Shown here: positions 9,491 to 18,369 of the stretch, one piece after another
Layout: each line of letters starts with the position of its first letter
Numbering within the stretch: position 1 is the stretch's first letter
Assembly: GCF_014698965.1 (NCBI RefSeq)
Contig: NZ_JACXAE010000091.1
Location: 1 to 64,000 of the forward strand
DNA from: Iningainema tapete BLCC-T55
Lineage (GTDB): Bacteria; Cyanobacteriota; Cyanobacteriia; Cyanobacteriales; Nostocaceae
Direction of reading: 5' to 3'
Length of the DNA stretch: 64,000 nucleotides
The notes under the pieces: model-generated
What the model was told of the DNA's origin: nothing
Databases searched by the model: none
Seen by the model: only the letters and a program-made list of their open reading frames with translations
Made by a program: the position numbers and the translations under genes

Positions 9491-9509
9491 TTGTCAAATT
9501 TTGTGACAA
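9491..9509. promoter_or_regulatory. inverted repeat TTGTCA-N7-TGACAA
   Basis: TTGTCA (9491-9496) and TGACAA (9504-9509) form a perfect inverted repeat about 110-125 bp upstream of the receptor start and just beyond the end of the broken nuclease-like gene. The same half-sites, in a tighter arrangement, lie at a similar distance upstream of tonB (12477-12489). It could be an operator or a weak terminator of the upstream operon. Confidence 0.3.
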
Positions 9510-9512
9510 AAT

Positions 9513-10088
9513 TTACTTCACTTTCAATGTTGCTACCAAAATCCGCATTACCTGCTCCAAATCTTCGGGAACACGATAGCTATTAATCCCCTGTTCAAAT
9601 TGCTTAGCAGTGCGATTAAGCCTACCAAATTGCCAAATTGTTCCTGTGGAAACAGATCCTACTAAAATTGGCTGTTCTGATACAGACGGTGCTCCCTCCC
9701 ACTGATCGAGTGCCACCAATTCAGCGACTTATTGCGTGAAGCCTCTTGTCAAATCTTCGTACTTAGCTTCAATTACTAGTAGTTGATTAATAGTATTTAC
9801 GCGCAGCAAATAATCTAGATTACCCTGAAGCCAATTAGAAACTTTTAGCTCATACTCAATCGGCAATTCTGCTTGAGTATAGTGAATCAACTCGGTAACT
9901 ACCCTTGAGATGAGAATTTCCCGCCTTGCAAGTTCATTGGTGAGGGGCACAAATGGCAATACCTCTTCAATTCGCTCCCTTAATTCTTGCAAGCGATCAA
10001 GTTCATCGGGAAATTGCGGTAAATTGAGCGTTTTCCGCTTTAGTACATAGCCGAATTCTTGATCCCCAGAATTCACTCTAAACTCCAT
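9513..10088 (-). pseudogene. restriction-endonuclease-like protein interrupted by one in-frame stop
   Basis: Two same-frame segments (codons from 10088 to 9732 and from 9728 to 9516) form a 191-codon protein split by a single TAA at 9731-9729. Around it the protein reads GFTQ-stop-VAELVALDQWEG, with no frameshift and only this stop. A TTA Leu codon changed to TAA would explain it. Upstream of the stop, NLDYLLRV and LLVIEAKYEDL form a D...ExK-like pattern (Asp in NLDYLL, Glu and Lys in IEAKYEDL), as in PD-(D/E)XK nuclease-fold proteins, but I cannot assign a family. The gene overlaps the end of the preceding toxin gene by 11 bp and probably belongs to the same operon. A sequencing error or stop-codon readthrough are the alternatives. 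Confidence 0.65.
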
Positions 10089-10407
10089 TTTCCAAATCTT
10101 CGACAGTTAACGATGCCTGAGAACCATGACGTACATACAACACGGTCACTGTAGTATCTCTAATAGTAAACAGAACACGGTACATATTTTTAGATTTCCC
10201 ATACAACAACTGTCGAGTTTCTTCAGGGAAAATCTCGTGTTCAACTGCTAAAGAACATCGTCGAGGCTTTTCTTGTAGTGTTGCGATCGCATTCATTATG
10301 CCCCGAAACCAGTGATCGGCAAATTCGGAATTACGTTCTCGATACCATTGATAAGCTTTGTTAATTTGAGTTTCAGCAATTGGAGTAATTTCAACCTGAA
10401 ATGCCAT
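10078..10407 (-). CDS. RelE/ParE-type toxin
   Basis: A 109-residue RelE/ParE-superfamily toxin. It has the typical N-terminal ITPIAETQINKAYQWY helix, a middle FADHWFRGIMNAIATL helix with EKPRRCSLA, and the C-terminal strand RVLFTIRDTTVTVLYVRHG. I place the start at ATG 10407-10405 (MAFQVEI) because the 32 extra upstream codons have no family resemblance and would overlap the antitoxin far more. From this start the overlap with the antitoxin is 17 bp, the usual coupling of antitoxin then toxin. The toxin is followed by, and overlaps, the nuclease-like pseudogene. Whether it cleaves mRNA (RelE) or targets gyrase (ParE) cannot be told. Confidence 0.85.
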   Translation of the reverse strand: MAFQVEITPIAETQINKAYQWYRERNSEFADHWFRGIMNAIATLQEKPRRCSLAVEHEIFPEETRQLLYGKSKNMYRVLFTIRDTTVTVLYVRHGSQASLTVEDLENGV

Positions 10408-10654
10408 ATTTCTGCTGCATTTCCTGAATAAATTGACTGATAGGGCGAGTTTGTCCTGCGTTGAGTTCTTCAAAGCCCTGCTGAATGCCTGCAATTGTTT
10501 CAAGCTGATCGATCAGTTGGCGCAGTTTTGCACAATCAATTTTGTCAGGTTCAAGAAAAGTAACGAGAACTTGGGAATGCTCGCTTATATCTTGCGGCAG
10601 ATCCGTAAGTTTGATTTGCCCATCCTGATAAATACCTTCGACAGTTCTCAGCAT
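10391..10654 (-). CDS. antitoxin partner of the RelE/ParE toxin
   Basis: An 87-residue protein beginning MLRTVEGIYQDGQIKLTDLP, a short beta-rich N-terminus of the kind found in many cyanobacterial antitoxins (DUF104/DUF2281-like). It continues into a helical C-terminal half (QLIDQLETIAGIQQGFEEL) that would wrap the toxin. It lies directly upstream of the toxin with a 17-bp overlap. The assignment rests on this layout and the general look of the N-terminus; I cannot name the exact family. DNA binding and autoregulation would be expected for such an antitoxin, but no operator is evident upstream. Confidence 0.7.
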   Translation of the reverse strand: MLRTVEGIYQDGQIKLTDLPQDISEHSQVLVTFLEPDKIDCAKLRQLIDQLETIAGIQQGFEELNAGQTRPISQFIQEMQQKYGISG

Positions 10655-10730
10655 AAGTCACAGTTGAGGTAATGTTGTCTCTCCATTCTAATCGCCAATG
10701 ATTGTAGTCGAGGCTGAGCCTTGTAGACTG

Positions 10731-10755
10731 CGTTACCAGGCTGAGCCTGGTAACG
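10731..10755. terminator. strong hairpin downstream of tonB
   Basis: CGTTACCAGGC (10731-10741) pairs perfectly with GCCTGGTAACG (10745-10755) around a 3-nt loop. It lies 25 nt beyond the tonB stop. A second, shorter AGGCTGAGCCT palindrome sits just beside it (10711-10721). There is no clear U-run, so this may be a dispersed palindromic repeat serving as a terminator. Confidence 0.5.
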
Positions 10756-10779
10756 AGGGATGGTAAGTGTAAACACGGT

Positions 10780-12372
10780 TTAATTACCGTTGATTGTATC
10801 ACTATTAGTAGCAGGCGGTGTAAGAGAAGGATCTGTTGCTGGTACTGACTGTGACTCAGATGGTTGACTATTAAATGGTTCCAAATTCCTCTGCCTTCTT
10901 CCTCGGTTTTCAGATCTGCCTTCAGGAGACTGAATAGATGTATCAGATGGCACAGATTCACTGGGACTAGGTGAGGTCTGGGGGGACTGATTAGAAGAAT
11001 CTATACCTGGATTAGTTGTGGGTTCTGGTGCGGAAGGTGTAAGCGATCGCCTGCGTCTATTCGGGTTTACTGGAGGAACATCCTGAATTCTTTCTGAGCG
11101 TTGGCTAGTAGTTTCTGGAGATTGTTCGGTGGCTGTTTCTCTTTGTCTTTGCTCTTCTTCTCGTTTTCTTTGACGTGCTTGGTAATCGCGATCGCGATCC
11201 GATCCCCTAATATTATAGTTAGCTACTACTCTTACCCCTTGTCTTCCGCCTGGTCTGGGTTTTAATTGAAACTCTCTTGCTTGTTCGACAATCGCTTCAT
11301 CCAGTTCAGATTTACCAGTAGGACGAGTCAAGCGCACATTGATAACTTTACCATTTTCATCATAATCAATAGCTACCTCTGGGTTACCTTCTAGTCGCCG
11401 CCGTCTCGCGCTGTCTGGGTATCTAATTTCACACTTAATGCAATCTGTTGAAACATTTAATTTTGTTGGTTTTGGCGCTGGTGGCTTAGGCTTTGGCGGT
11501 GTTGGCGCTGTAGCCACTTGCGTACCTTCTCCTGAGCGATTACCGACACCATTACCGACGCCGTTACCGACACCATTACCGACGCCGCTACCTATACCGT
11601 TACCTCTACCGCTACCTATACCATTACCTATACCAGTACCAGAACCATTACCGGAACCACCACCAAAGACAGTTCTCAGACGACGGTTACTTCCAGAAAT
11701 GCCTGTTCCAGCAGTTTCAGGTGAAACTGTAGGCGACTGTGTGGCTGAAGGGATGGGAACGGGGTTAGTAGGAATCGGGCTGGGTGTACTAACTGGTTCT
11801 GGTAATGAGGCTGTCGGTGTTACGGTTGGTAATGGTTGTGGAGTAAACTTTTCTATTTTGGGCAATGGTGGTTGTGTAATAACTGGCGCTGGAGTGGTTG
11901 GTAAATCCGGCTCTTTGACTATTGGTACTGGCGGTGGTGGCGGCGCTTTAACAATGGGTACTGGCGGTGGTACTGGTGGTTGGACAACGGGTTTGGGCGG
12001 TGGTACTGGTGCTTTGACAATGGGTACTGGCGGTGGTACTGGTGCTTTGACTACTGGTTTTGGGGCTATTGTGGGTGCGGCACTCTTACCGCCACCACCA
12101 CCGCCACCAGCATTTACCTTTGGTGGTGGTGGCGGTGGGGGCAATTTTTTTTCTTCTGGTGGTTTTGTTGCTTCCGGAGTTGGAGCTTCAACGATCGCTA
12201 TTTCTATCGGTTCATCTTCTACTTTTGGGAACATTTTTAAAAAATTGTCAATACCAAAAGCCAGTAACCCTGCATGTAGAGCTAGGGAGCCGATCAGACT
12301 GTAGATGAGAAACGTTTTTTCTGTCTGGGCTTCTTTTTCGCGATGCTCCAAGGCAATACTGGAAAAAGTCAT
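10780..12372 (-). CDS. TonB-family energy transducer with extended low-complexity regions
   Basis: A 530-residue TonB-like protein. Residues about 21-41 are the N-terminal membrane anchor. Residues 60-215 are Pro/Val/Lys-rich, with imperfect [11 protein letters not shown] repeats, a Gly run at 89-95 and an acidic start, the usual periplasm-spanning rod. Residues 238-281 are an unusual Gly/Asn array of GIGNGIGSG and GVGN units. The TonB C-terminal domain follows at about 305-390 ([39 protein letters not shown]). A further 140 residues follow it (Arg/Glu-rich, then Pro/Ser/Thr-rich), whereas classical TonB ends at this domain. The gene precedes the receptor by 1.4 kb on the same strand and is its likely partner, needing ExbB/ExbD encoded elsewhere. 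E. coli TonB is less than half this length. Confidence 0.88.
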   Translation of the reverse strand: MTFSSIALEHREKEAQTEKTFLIYSLIGSLALHAGLLAFGIDNFLKMFPKVEDEPIEIAIVEAPTPEATKPPEEKKLPPPPPPPKVNAGGGGGGGKSAAPTIAPKPVVKAPVPPPVPIVKAPVPPPKPVVQPPVPPPVPIVKAPPPPPVPIVKEPDLPTTPAPVITQPPLPKIEKFTPQPLPTVTPTASLPEPVSTPSPIPTNPVPIPSATQSPTVSPETAGTGISGSNRRLRTVFGGGSGNGSGTGIGNGIGSGRGNGIGSGVGNGVGNGVGNGVGNRSGEGTQVATAPTPPKPKPPAPKPTKLNVSTDCIKCEIRYPDSARRRRLEGNPEVAIDYDENGKVINVRLTRPTGKSELDEAIVEQAREFQLKPRPGGRQGVRVVANYNIRGSDRDRDYQARQRKREEEQRQRETATEQSPETTSQRSERIQDVPPVNPNRRRRSLTPSAPEPTTNPGIDSSNQSPQTSPSPSESVPSDTSIQSPEGRSENRGRRQRNLEPFNSQPSESQSVPATDPSLTPPATNSDTINGN

Positions 12373-12476
12373 TTCTTATTGCCACCTATTATCAATATAT
12401 CTTTAATAAGAATACGGCAAAGGAGGCAAAAAGTAAAAAAATTTTTCTTCTCAGGCTGAGTGTTAGTGTCATCAAA

Positions 12477-12489
12477 TGACAACTTGTCA
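12477..12489. promoter_or_regulatory. palindrome TGACAA-N1-TTGTCA upstream of tonB
   Basis: A 13-bp perfect palindrome about 105-117 bp upstream of the tonB ATG. On the minus strand it overlaps a TTGACA element. It uses the same half-sites as the inverted repeat upstream of the TonB-dependent receptor (9491-9509), which raises the possibility of a shared regulator. It lies just beyond the end of the GNAT gene, so a terminator role is also possible. Confidence 0.3.
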
Positions 12490-12519
12490 AACTTCTTGTT
12501 GCTAATTGCTTGTTTCCCA

Positions 12520-13014
<495 letters not shown>

Positions 13015-13031
13015 TTAATCAAGGGTTTTCC

Positions 13032-13060
13032 GTAGAGACGCCCCGGCGGGGCGTCTGTAC
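13032..13060. repeat. GTAGAGACG palindrome, copy 1 (GCCCC type)
   Basis: GTAGAGACGCCCC pairs with GGGGCGTCTGTAC around GGC, with one mismatch in 13. It is one of five copies in the window (also 17623, 42203, 42245 and 44623). It lies between the ends of sigC and the start side of the GNAT gene. Confidence 0.8.
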
Positions 13061-13133
13061 ATCAAGCCTACCAGGGAGTCTGTAGTCATTAGTCCACATT
13101 ATGTAGTTCCTAGTCAATAGCTCAAGGTTCTTA

Positions 13134-13157
13134 ACAAATGACAAATGACAAATGACT
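13134..13157. repeat. short tandem heptamer repeat (ACAAATG x3)
   Basis: Three consecutive copies of a 7-bp unit (ACAAATG), the kind of STRR sequence scattered through genomes of filamentous cyanobacteria. It sits just after the 3' end of sigC. Confidence 0.7.
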
Positions 13158-13159
13158 AA

Positions 13160-14323
13160 TTATACCAGCCAACCCTTCAAACGCTTAGCTATATGAGGAC
13201 GCCGTAACTTCCGCATAGCTTTACTTTGAATTTGGCGCACTCGCTCACGAGAGAGATTGAACATGTTGCCAACTTCTTCTAAAGTACAGGGTTCACTAGT
13301 AAGAAGACCATACCTTAGAGAGATGACATCTTTTTCCCTGGGTGTAAGCACGTCACCCAAAACTTCCCAAATCTCCTGGCGCATCATGGTTTCGTTCATT
13401 TTCGCCTCTGGAGATTGGTTATCTTCATCTTCAAGCAAATCCATCAATTCTGTGTCTTCTTCTTTACCAACACGGTGGTTGAGGGAAAGCGCTTGTCTTC
13501 GTAATTGCTGGAGTTGACGCAGTTGTTGTGGAGGAATTTCTAATGCCTCCGCCATTTCTACTTCTGTGGGATTACGTCCTAATTTTTGTTTAAGTTCTCG
13601 TTGCGCTTTTTTAAGTTTATTGAGTTTTTCAACAATATGAATTGGTAAGCGAATTGTACGTGCATCATTAGCTATAGCTCGGGTAATTGCTTGTCTAATC
13701 CACCAATAAGCGTAGGTTGAGAACTTATACCCTTTATCTGGATCGAACTTTTCTGTAGCGCGATTTAAACCCATCGCCCCTTCTTGAATTAAATCCAAAA
13801 AAGGCACTCCGCGATTGAGATATCGCTTGGCGATTGATACCACAAGGCGTAGATTTGAGCGAATCATTTTGCGTTTCGCTACCCTACCCAAATATAAGCG
13901 ATGTTCTAATTGCTTTTCTGTCAATTCTAATTGAGCAGCAACATTTCCTTTGTTTGGCTGGCTGCCAAGTTCTTCGTATAAAGAAGCTTGTAGTTCTCTA
14001 ACTTCCTCTAAAAATCGCACTCTTCTGGCTAATTCTACCTCTTCATCTGGCTTCAGCAGAGGATAACGAGCCATTTCTTTGAAAAATGCGCCCACAGCGT
14101 CGTCATGCTCAGTCTTATTATATCCTGAGGGTCGAGCTGCTGCCATTGCATCCCCATCGCGTTCTTCTGCTTCCAGATTTTCTATAATTGGGGGTTCTTC
14201 TTCTGCTATTGCTTCCAATTTGAGAAAAGACTGCTCATTATCAGCAGCATTTTCTAGCATCTCCATTGTTCCCAATTCAGAAATATTCATAGTTTCTAGG
14301 GATTGCTCAGTAGTTTGGTACAT
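13160..14323 (-). CDS. sigC: group 2 sigma-70 factor, SigC-like
   Basis: A 387-residue primary-like sigma factor. Region 1.2 begins AVGAFFKEMARYPLLKPDEE, which matches my recollection of cyanobacterial SigC rather than SigA or SigB/D. Region 2 holds NLRLVVSIAKRYLNRG, the core-binding DLIQEGAMGL and the -10 recognition helix YKFSTYAYWWIRQAITRAI. Region 3 follows (IRLPIHIVEKLNKLKKAQREL). Region 4 ends in the helix-turn-helix TLEEVGNMFNLSRERVRQIQ. The long acidic N-terminus is typical of group 2 factors. Group 2 factors are dispensable and adjust transcription to stress, carbon or nitrogen status. The SigC subgroup call is moderate; the sigma-70 call is firm. It stands alone, with long spacers on both sides. 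Confidence 0.9.
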   Translation of the reverse strand: MYQTTEQSLETMNISELGTMEMLENAADNEQSFLKLEAIAEEEPPIIENLEAEERDGDAMAAARPSGYNKTEHDDAVGAFFKEMARYPLLKPDEEVELARRVRFLEEVRELQASLYEELGSQPNKGNVAAQLELTEKQLEHRLYLGRVAKRKMIRSNLRLVVSIAKRYLNRGVPFLDLIQEGAMGLNRATEKFDPDKGYKFSTYAYWWIRQAITRAIANDARTIRLPIHIVEKLNKLKKAQRELKQKLGRNPTEVEMAEALEIPPQQLRQLQQLRRQALSLNHRVGKEEDTELMDLLEDEDNQSPEAKMNETMMRQEIWEVLGDVLTPREKDVISLRYGLLTSEPCTLEEVGNMFNLSRERVRQIQSKAMRKLRRPHIAKRLKGWLV

Positions 14324-15100
14324 AATTTAGTGACAGCTACTTTAAGATATTGGTAGTTATTACTTGAAAAACAAATATACACTTTTACTTGTTTGCTCTA
14401 CTTTTGCTACAAATAAATTTTTGTCTTGTTCTTTTAGTATCTACCTATTTTTTCGGAAAGTCCAGTTTTGACCAGACAAAATTTTTCTAGTGATTTATTC
14501 CTTGCCGCTACATCTACTTTAAAAATTTGCATCCTTAATAATTTTTGTCTCTCCTGCGAATACATATCTTCCTCATTTTTTTCTGCCTAGCAAATCTATT
14601 CAATCAAAATTACCCGATCTTAACAAATATAAAAATCATATTTAGTCTCTCCACTTCTTAAATATTCATTTATTTTTCTAATTATTTTTTAATTTTTATA
14701 CCCAATTTGGCGTGGAAAATGCCAAAATCTGGTTGTTGGAGCTATGGACTGCTGCTGAACCTTAACCGAATGATGCTTACTTGGCATCTTATACGTTAGT
14801 AACGTTATTATCTTGATAAAGGATCTCATATACGTAATGACCTGAATATCTATCAATAGGGGGAAAAGGAGGTACTCCCTATTCAGTAACCACCAGAAAA
14901 ATCCGGAAAAAAATTTGAGATTGTTCGCTCTTGTCTGGATGTAATCAACTTTTAATCACAGTTTACAGTTGAAATTGATTTGTCTAGTCGATTACATAAG
15001 AGGAAACTTATCAAGTATTATGTCTTATGACAGTATTGCGAAATACATTTTGGGCGAACCGATGGAGATAGTTAGAGTCAAGTTGCTGGCATAAAAATTC
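14324..15100. other. divergent intergenic region (777 bp)
   Basis: Spacer between the divergent sigC and priA genes. It is AT-rich, particularly at 14400-14710. One inverted repeat can be seen, ATAGGG...CCCTAT at about 14855-14881, enclosing an AAGGAGG that is not followed by a good start codon. I found no open frame with a good start and no tRNA-like fold. Part of it may be a long sigC leader. Confidence 0.45.
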
Positions 15101-17614
15101 ATGGCACGAACATGTGGAAAATATCTGTCTATTAATTCAGAAATCATGTATAAGAATGGCGTAATGCCTCCATTGGTGGTTGCTCAACCAAGTGAATCTT
15201 ACAATATAGGTACATCGCTTAATCGATGGATTGAAGTGCTAGTAGACTGTCCGGGAAGTTCAGAAATATATACTTATCGATTACCAGAACAGTTAGAAGT
15301 AAAACCAGGAGATATTTTAAGTGTGCCATTCGGTACACAACAATTGGGAGGAATAGCTATTCGTTTACTCACACAACCACCTTTAGATATACCATTAGAA
15401 AAAATTCGGGATGTGGCAGATGTGGTGAGTGCAGGGTTTTTTCCTCCCACCTATTGGCAACTTTTACGTAAAGTAGCAGCATACTACTATACACCCCTAA
15501 TTCAGGTAATACGTGTAGCGTTACCACCAGGGTTACTAGGGCGATCGCAACGTCGTATCCGTCTGGTGAAAGCCCCCACTCCCCCTTTCCTCTCCTCAAG
15601 TGCGCAGCAAATACTCCAACTTTTAACTGCACAGGCAGAAGGAGATTATAGCTTTGTCTACCTGCAAAGGCAAGTCAAAGGTGCTTACCGAGCAGTACGG
15701 GAGTTGCAGCGATTTGGTTTAGTCGAAAGTTATTTAGAACCACCACAACCGACTCGACCAAAGCTGCAAAAAGCAGTGATACTAACAGGTAGTACCTTTG
15801 ACAGAGACTTAACCACTCGCCAAAGAGAAATTTTGGAAGTGCTGCGGCGACGTGGCGGTGAGTTGTGGCAAAATGAATTGTTGCTGGCGTGTAGTACAAG
15901 TACCTCTACTCTCAAAGCGTTAGAACAAAAGGGTTATATTGTCACTCAAGAAAGAGAAGTATTACGAACCTCCCCATTCGGGGGAGTAGATATACATCCG
16001 GAGCAAAGTAAAACCCTCACTCCAGCTCAAAAAGAAGCTTTAGCAACAATTAATCAACTCCAAGGCTACGCTACTGTACTGTTACATGGAGTAACAGGAT
16101 CTGGTAAAACAGAAGTGTATTTACAGGCGATCGCACCCCTACTATCACAAGGTAAATCGGCTCTCGTCTTAGTACCAGAAATTGGACTTACACCCCAGCT
16201 AACAGATCGTTTTCGCGCCCGTTTCGGAAACAAAATTAGCGTCTACCATAGTGCCTTGTCGGAAGGAGAACGCTATGACACTTGGCGAATGATGCTTACC
16301 GGAGAACCCCAAGTAGTTATCGGTACAAGAAGCGCCGTTTTTGCCCCTTTACCCAACTTAGGTTTAATCATCTTAGACGAAGAACACGACACCAGCTTCA
16401 AGCAAGATTCCCCCATCCCCACCTACCATGCCCGTAACGTCGCCCAATGGCGAGCCGAGTTAGAAAACTGTCCCTTAGTACTAGGTTCAGCAACACCCTC
16501 GCTAGAAACTTGGGTAAATATTAATCCAACCCACTATCTCTCCCTACCCAATCGCGTTCACTCTCGTCCTTTACCGCCTGTAGAAATAGTGGATATGCGG
16601 CAAGAATTGCTCGAAGGCAATAAATCAATTTTTAGCCGCTCGTTGCAAGAAGCTTTACAGCAGCTACAACAAAAGAGTCAACAAGGTATTTTGTTCATCC
16701 ATCGCCGGGGACATAGTACATTTGTATCTTGTCGCAGTTGTGGATATGTAATTGAGTGTCCTCACTGTGATGTGTCGCTAGCGTATCACCAAACTGAAGA
16801 GAATGCACCTCAAGTATTACGGTGTCACTACTGTAACTATGCTCAAACTCATCCGCGCAACTGCCCCGAATGCGGTTCTCCTTATCTCAAATTTTTCGGT
16901 AGTGGAACCCAACGAGTAGAGCAAGAGTTAGCAAAGCAATTTCCCGAATTACGCTGCATCCGCTACGATAGCGATACCACCCGCACAAAAGGTGCGCACC
17001 GCACGCTGTTAACTAAGTTTGCCAATGGTGAAGCCGATTTGCTGGTAGGTACGCAAATGCTCACCAAAGGATTGGACTTACCTCAAGTTACACTGGTAGG
17101 CGTTGTTGCTGCTGATGGATTGCTGCATTTGTCTGACTACCGTGCCAGCGAAAGAGCTTTTCAAACTTTAACTCAAGTTGCTGGGCGTGCTGGCAGAGGA
17201 GAAGATCCTGGAAGGGTAATTGTCCAAACCTATACAACCGAACATCAAGTAATTGAGGCGGTACGGCATCACGATTATCTATCTTTCTCCTCAGCAGAAT
17301 TAGAACAACGTCAAGCTCTCAACTATCCCCCCTATGGAAGGTTAATTTTATTACGCTTGAGTAGCCCCGATCCAATTCAAGTCCAAAATACAGCACAAAT
17401 GATAGCGAAAGCGCTACCTCAACAAGAAGGGTTAGATATATTAGGACCAGCACCAGCTAGTATTTTACGAGTAGCTAATCGTTATCGCTGGCAAATCTTG
17501 CTGAAGTTTGCACCAGTTGCTTTACCAAATTTACCAGATTGGGATCAAATACGTCAGCTTTGTCCTCCATCAGTAAGTTTAACAATTGATGTAGACCCAT
17601 TAAACATTATGTAA
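15101..17614 (+). CDS. priA: primosomal protein N' (PriA replication-restart helicase)
   Basis: An 837-residue superfamily 2 DNA helicase that reloads the replisome at stalled forks. The N-terminal 3'-DNA-end-binding region is at about 40-150 (YTYRLPE, GDILSVPFG). Walker A is GVTGSGKT at residues 330-337 and the DEEH box is at 426-429. Two zinc sites are built by eight cysteines at 544, 547, 553, 556, 575, 578, 588 and 591. Motifs V and VI appear as GTQMLTKGLD and QVAGRAGR. The true start is uncertain: Met16 (15146) or Met22 (15164, MPPLVVAQ) are alternatives, since conserved sequence only begins near residue 40 and no ribosome-binding site decides. A pyrimidine-rich tract at 15571-15600 encodes a non-conserved APTPPFLSSS linker. 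Confidence 0.95.
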   Translation: MARTCGKYLSINSEIMYKNGVMPPLVVAQPSESYNIGTSLNRWIEVLVDCPGSSEIYTYRLPEQLEVKPGDILSVPFGTQQLGGIAIRLLTQPPLDIPLEKIRDVADVVSAGFFPPTYWQLLRKVAAYYYTPLIQVIRVALPPGLLGRSQRRIRLVKAPTPPFLSSSAQQILQLLTAQAEGDYSFVYLQRQVKGAYRAVRELQRFGLVESYLEPPQPTRPKLQKAVILTGSTFDRDLTTRQREILEVLRRRGGELWQNELLLACSTSTSTLKALEQKGYIVTQEREVLRTSPFGGVDIHPEQSKTLTPAQKEALATINQLQGYATVLLHGVTGSGKTEVYLQAIAPLLSQGKSALVLVPEIGLTPQLTDRFRARFGNKISVYHSALSEGERYDTWRMMLTGEPQVVIGTRSAVFAPLPNLGLIILDEEHDTSFKQDSPIPTYHARNVAQWRAELENCPLVLGSATPSLETWVNINPTHYLSLPNRVHSRPLPPVEIVDMRQELLEGNKSIFSRSLQEALQQLQQKSQQGILFIHRRGHSTFVSCRSCGYVIECPHCDVSLAYHQTEENAPQVLRCHYCNYAQTHPRNCPECGSPYLKFFGSGTQRVEQELAKQFPELRCIRYDSDTTRTKGAHRTLLTKFANGEADLLVGTQMLTKGLDLPQVTLVGVVAADGLLHLSDYRASERAFQTLTQVAGRAGRGEDPGRVIVQTYTTEHQVIEAVRHHDYLSFSSAELEQRQALNYPPYGRLILLRLSSPDPIQVQNTAQMIAKALPQQEGLDILGPAPASILRVANRYRWQILLKFAPVALPNLPDWDQIRQLCPPSVSLTIDVDPLNIM

Positions 17615-17622
17615 CCATAGTC

Positions 17623-17649
17623 GTAGAGACGTTCCGCCGGAACGTCTCC
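17623..17649. repeat. GTAGAGACG palindrome, copy 2 (GTTCC type)
   Basis: GAGACGTTCC pairs with GGAACGTCTC around a GCC loop. It lies 9 bp after the priA stop and 24 bp before the end of the convergent regulator gene, a position that would suit a bidirectional terminator. It is the second of five family members. Confidence 0.8.
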
Positions 17650-17673
17650 TAACAATTAATGTAGGTAAATCCA

Positions 17674-18369
17674 TTAAACACCATGTAATAGTTCTGGTGC
17701 TACCAATCCTCTTTGAATAGCTAGTACTGCTGCTTGAGTGCGATCGCGTACCTCTAGCTTTTGTAAAATAGCATGTACGTGAACTCGCACTGTACCGGGA
17801 GCTATATAGAGAATTTCGGCAATTTCTTGATTACTTTTACCTGCGGCTACCAGTGCGAGAATTTCTTGCTCTCGCTTAGTTAATGGGTTATCTAGCGGTT
17901 CAGTTATTTTTACTGGTGGTAAAGCTGGCTTATGGTTTCCTTCAAAAGCTGCCCTGATTTCTGTGGTTGCTGTTTGATCCCACCAAGAAGCACCCATTGC
18001 TACCGAGCGTAGTGCCAATATCAGAGATTCCGAAGGGATACCTTTGAGACAGTAACCATGCGCCCCCGCTTCAATCAGTCGCGCAATCAAGGGTTTTTCC
18101 GAACGGGAAGTTAAAACTAAGACTGGTAAGTTTGGATGCTGCTGCTTGATTTGACGACACGCCTCAATTCCACCAATTCCTGGTAACCCAATATCTAGTA
18201 ATACCAAATCTAACGAGTAGCGATTCGCTAATTCTACTGCCTGCTCACCATCTTCAGCCTCTGCTACAATTTCTACACTCGTTTCCTGTTCTAACCGCAT
18301 TCGTAAACCAAGGCGGAACAGTTCATCATCTTCAACGAGTAAAATTCTTAGTGCAACATTTGGGTTCAT
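17674..18369 (-). CDS. NarL/FixJ-family response regulator
   Basis: A 231-residue two-component regulator. The receiver domain covers residues 8-125, with the acidic pocket EDD at 13-15, the phosphorylation site Asp59 in LLDIGLPG, Thr in VLTSRS and Lys in GYCLKG. A LuxR-type helix-turn-helix occupies about 163-225 (LTKREQEILALVAAGKSNQEI and VRVHVHAILQKLEV). On phosphorylation such proteins dimerise and bind promoters. No histidine kinase is adjacent, so it is an orphan here. It lies 600 bp upstream of kdpA but in divergent orientation. A link to kdp is tempting because the kdp operon lacks kdpE, but KdpE is an OmpR-type regulator and nothing in the sequence shows a connection. Confidence 0.92.
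   Translation of the reverse strand: MNPNVALRILLVEDDELFRLGLRMRLEQETSVEIVAEAEDGEQAVELANRYSLDLVLLDIGLPGIGGIEACRQIKQQHPNLPVLVLTSRSEKPLIARLIEAGAHGYCLKGIPSESLILALRSVAMGASWWDQTATTEIRAAFEGNHKPALPPVKITEPLDNPLTKREQEILALVAAGKSNQEIAEILYIAPGTVRVHVHAILQKLEVRDRTQAAVLAIQRGLVAPELLHGV

Noticed and set aside
11438-12304. 288-codon plus-strand frame opposite tonB
   Set aside because: It mirrors the Pro/Gly repeats of tonB (poly-Gly, poly-Pro and Thr-Gly-Gly runs), has no family resemblance and no ribosome-binding site. The minus-strand TonB has anchor and domain motifs.
17674-18369. NarL-type regulator as the missing KdpE
   Set aside because: KdpE is an OmpR/PhoB-type winged-helix protein, while this one has a LuxR-type domain. 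It is also divergent from kdp.
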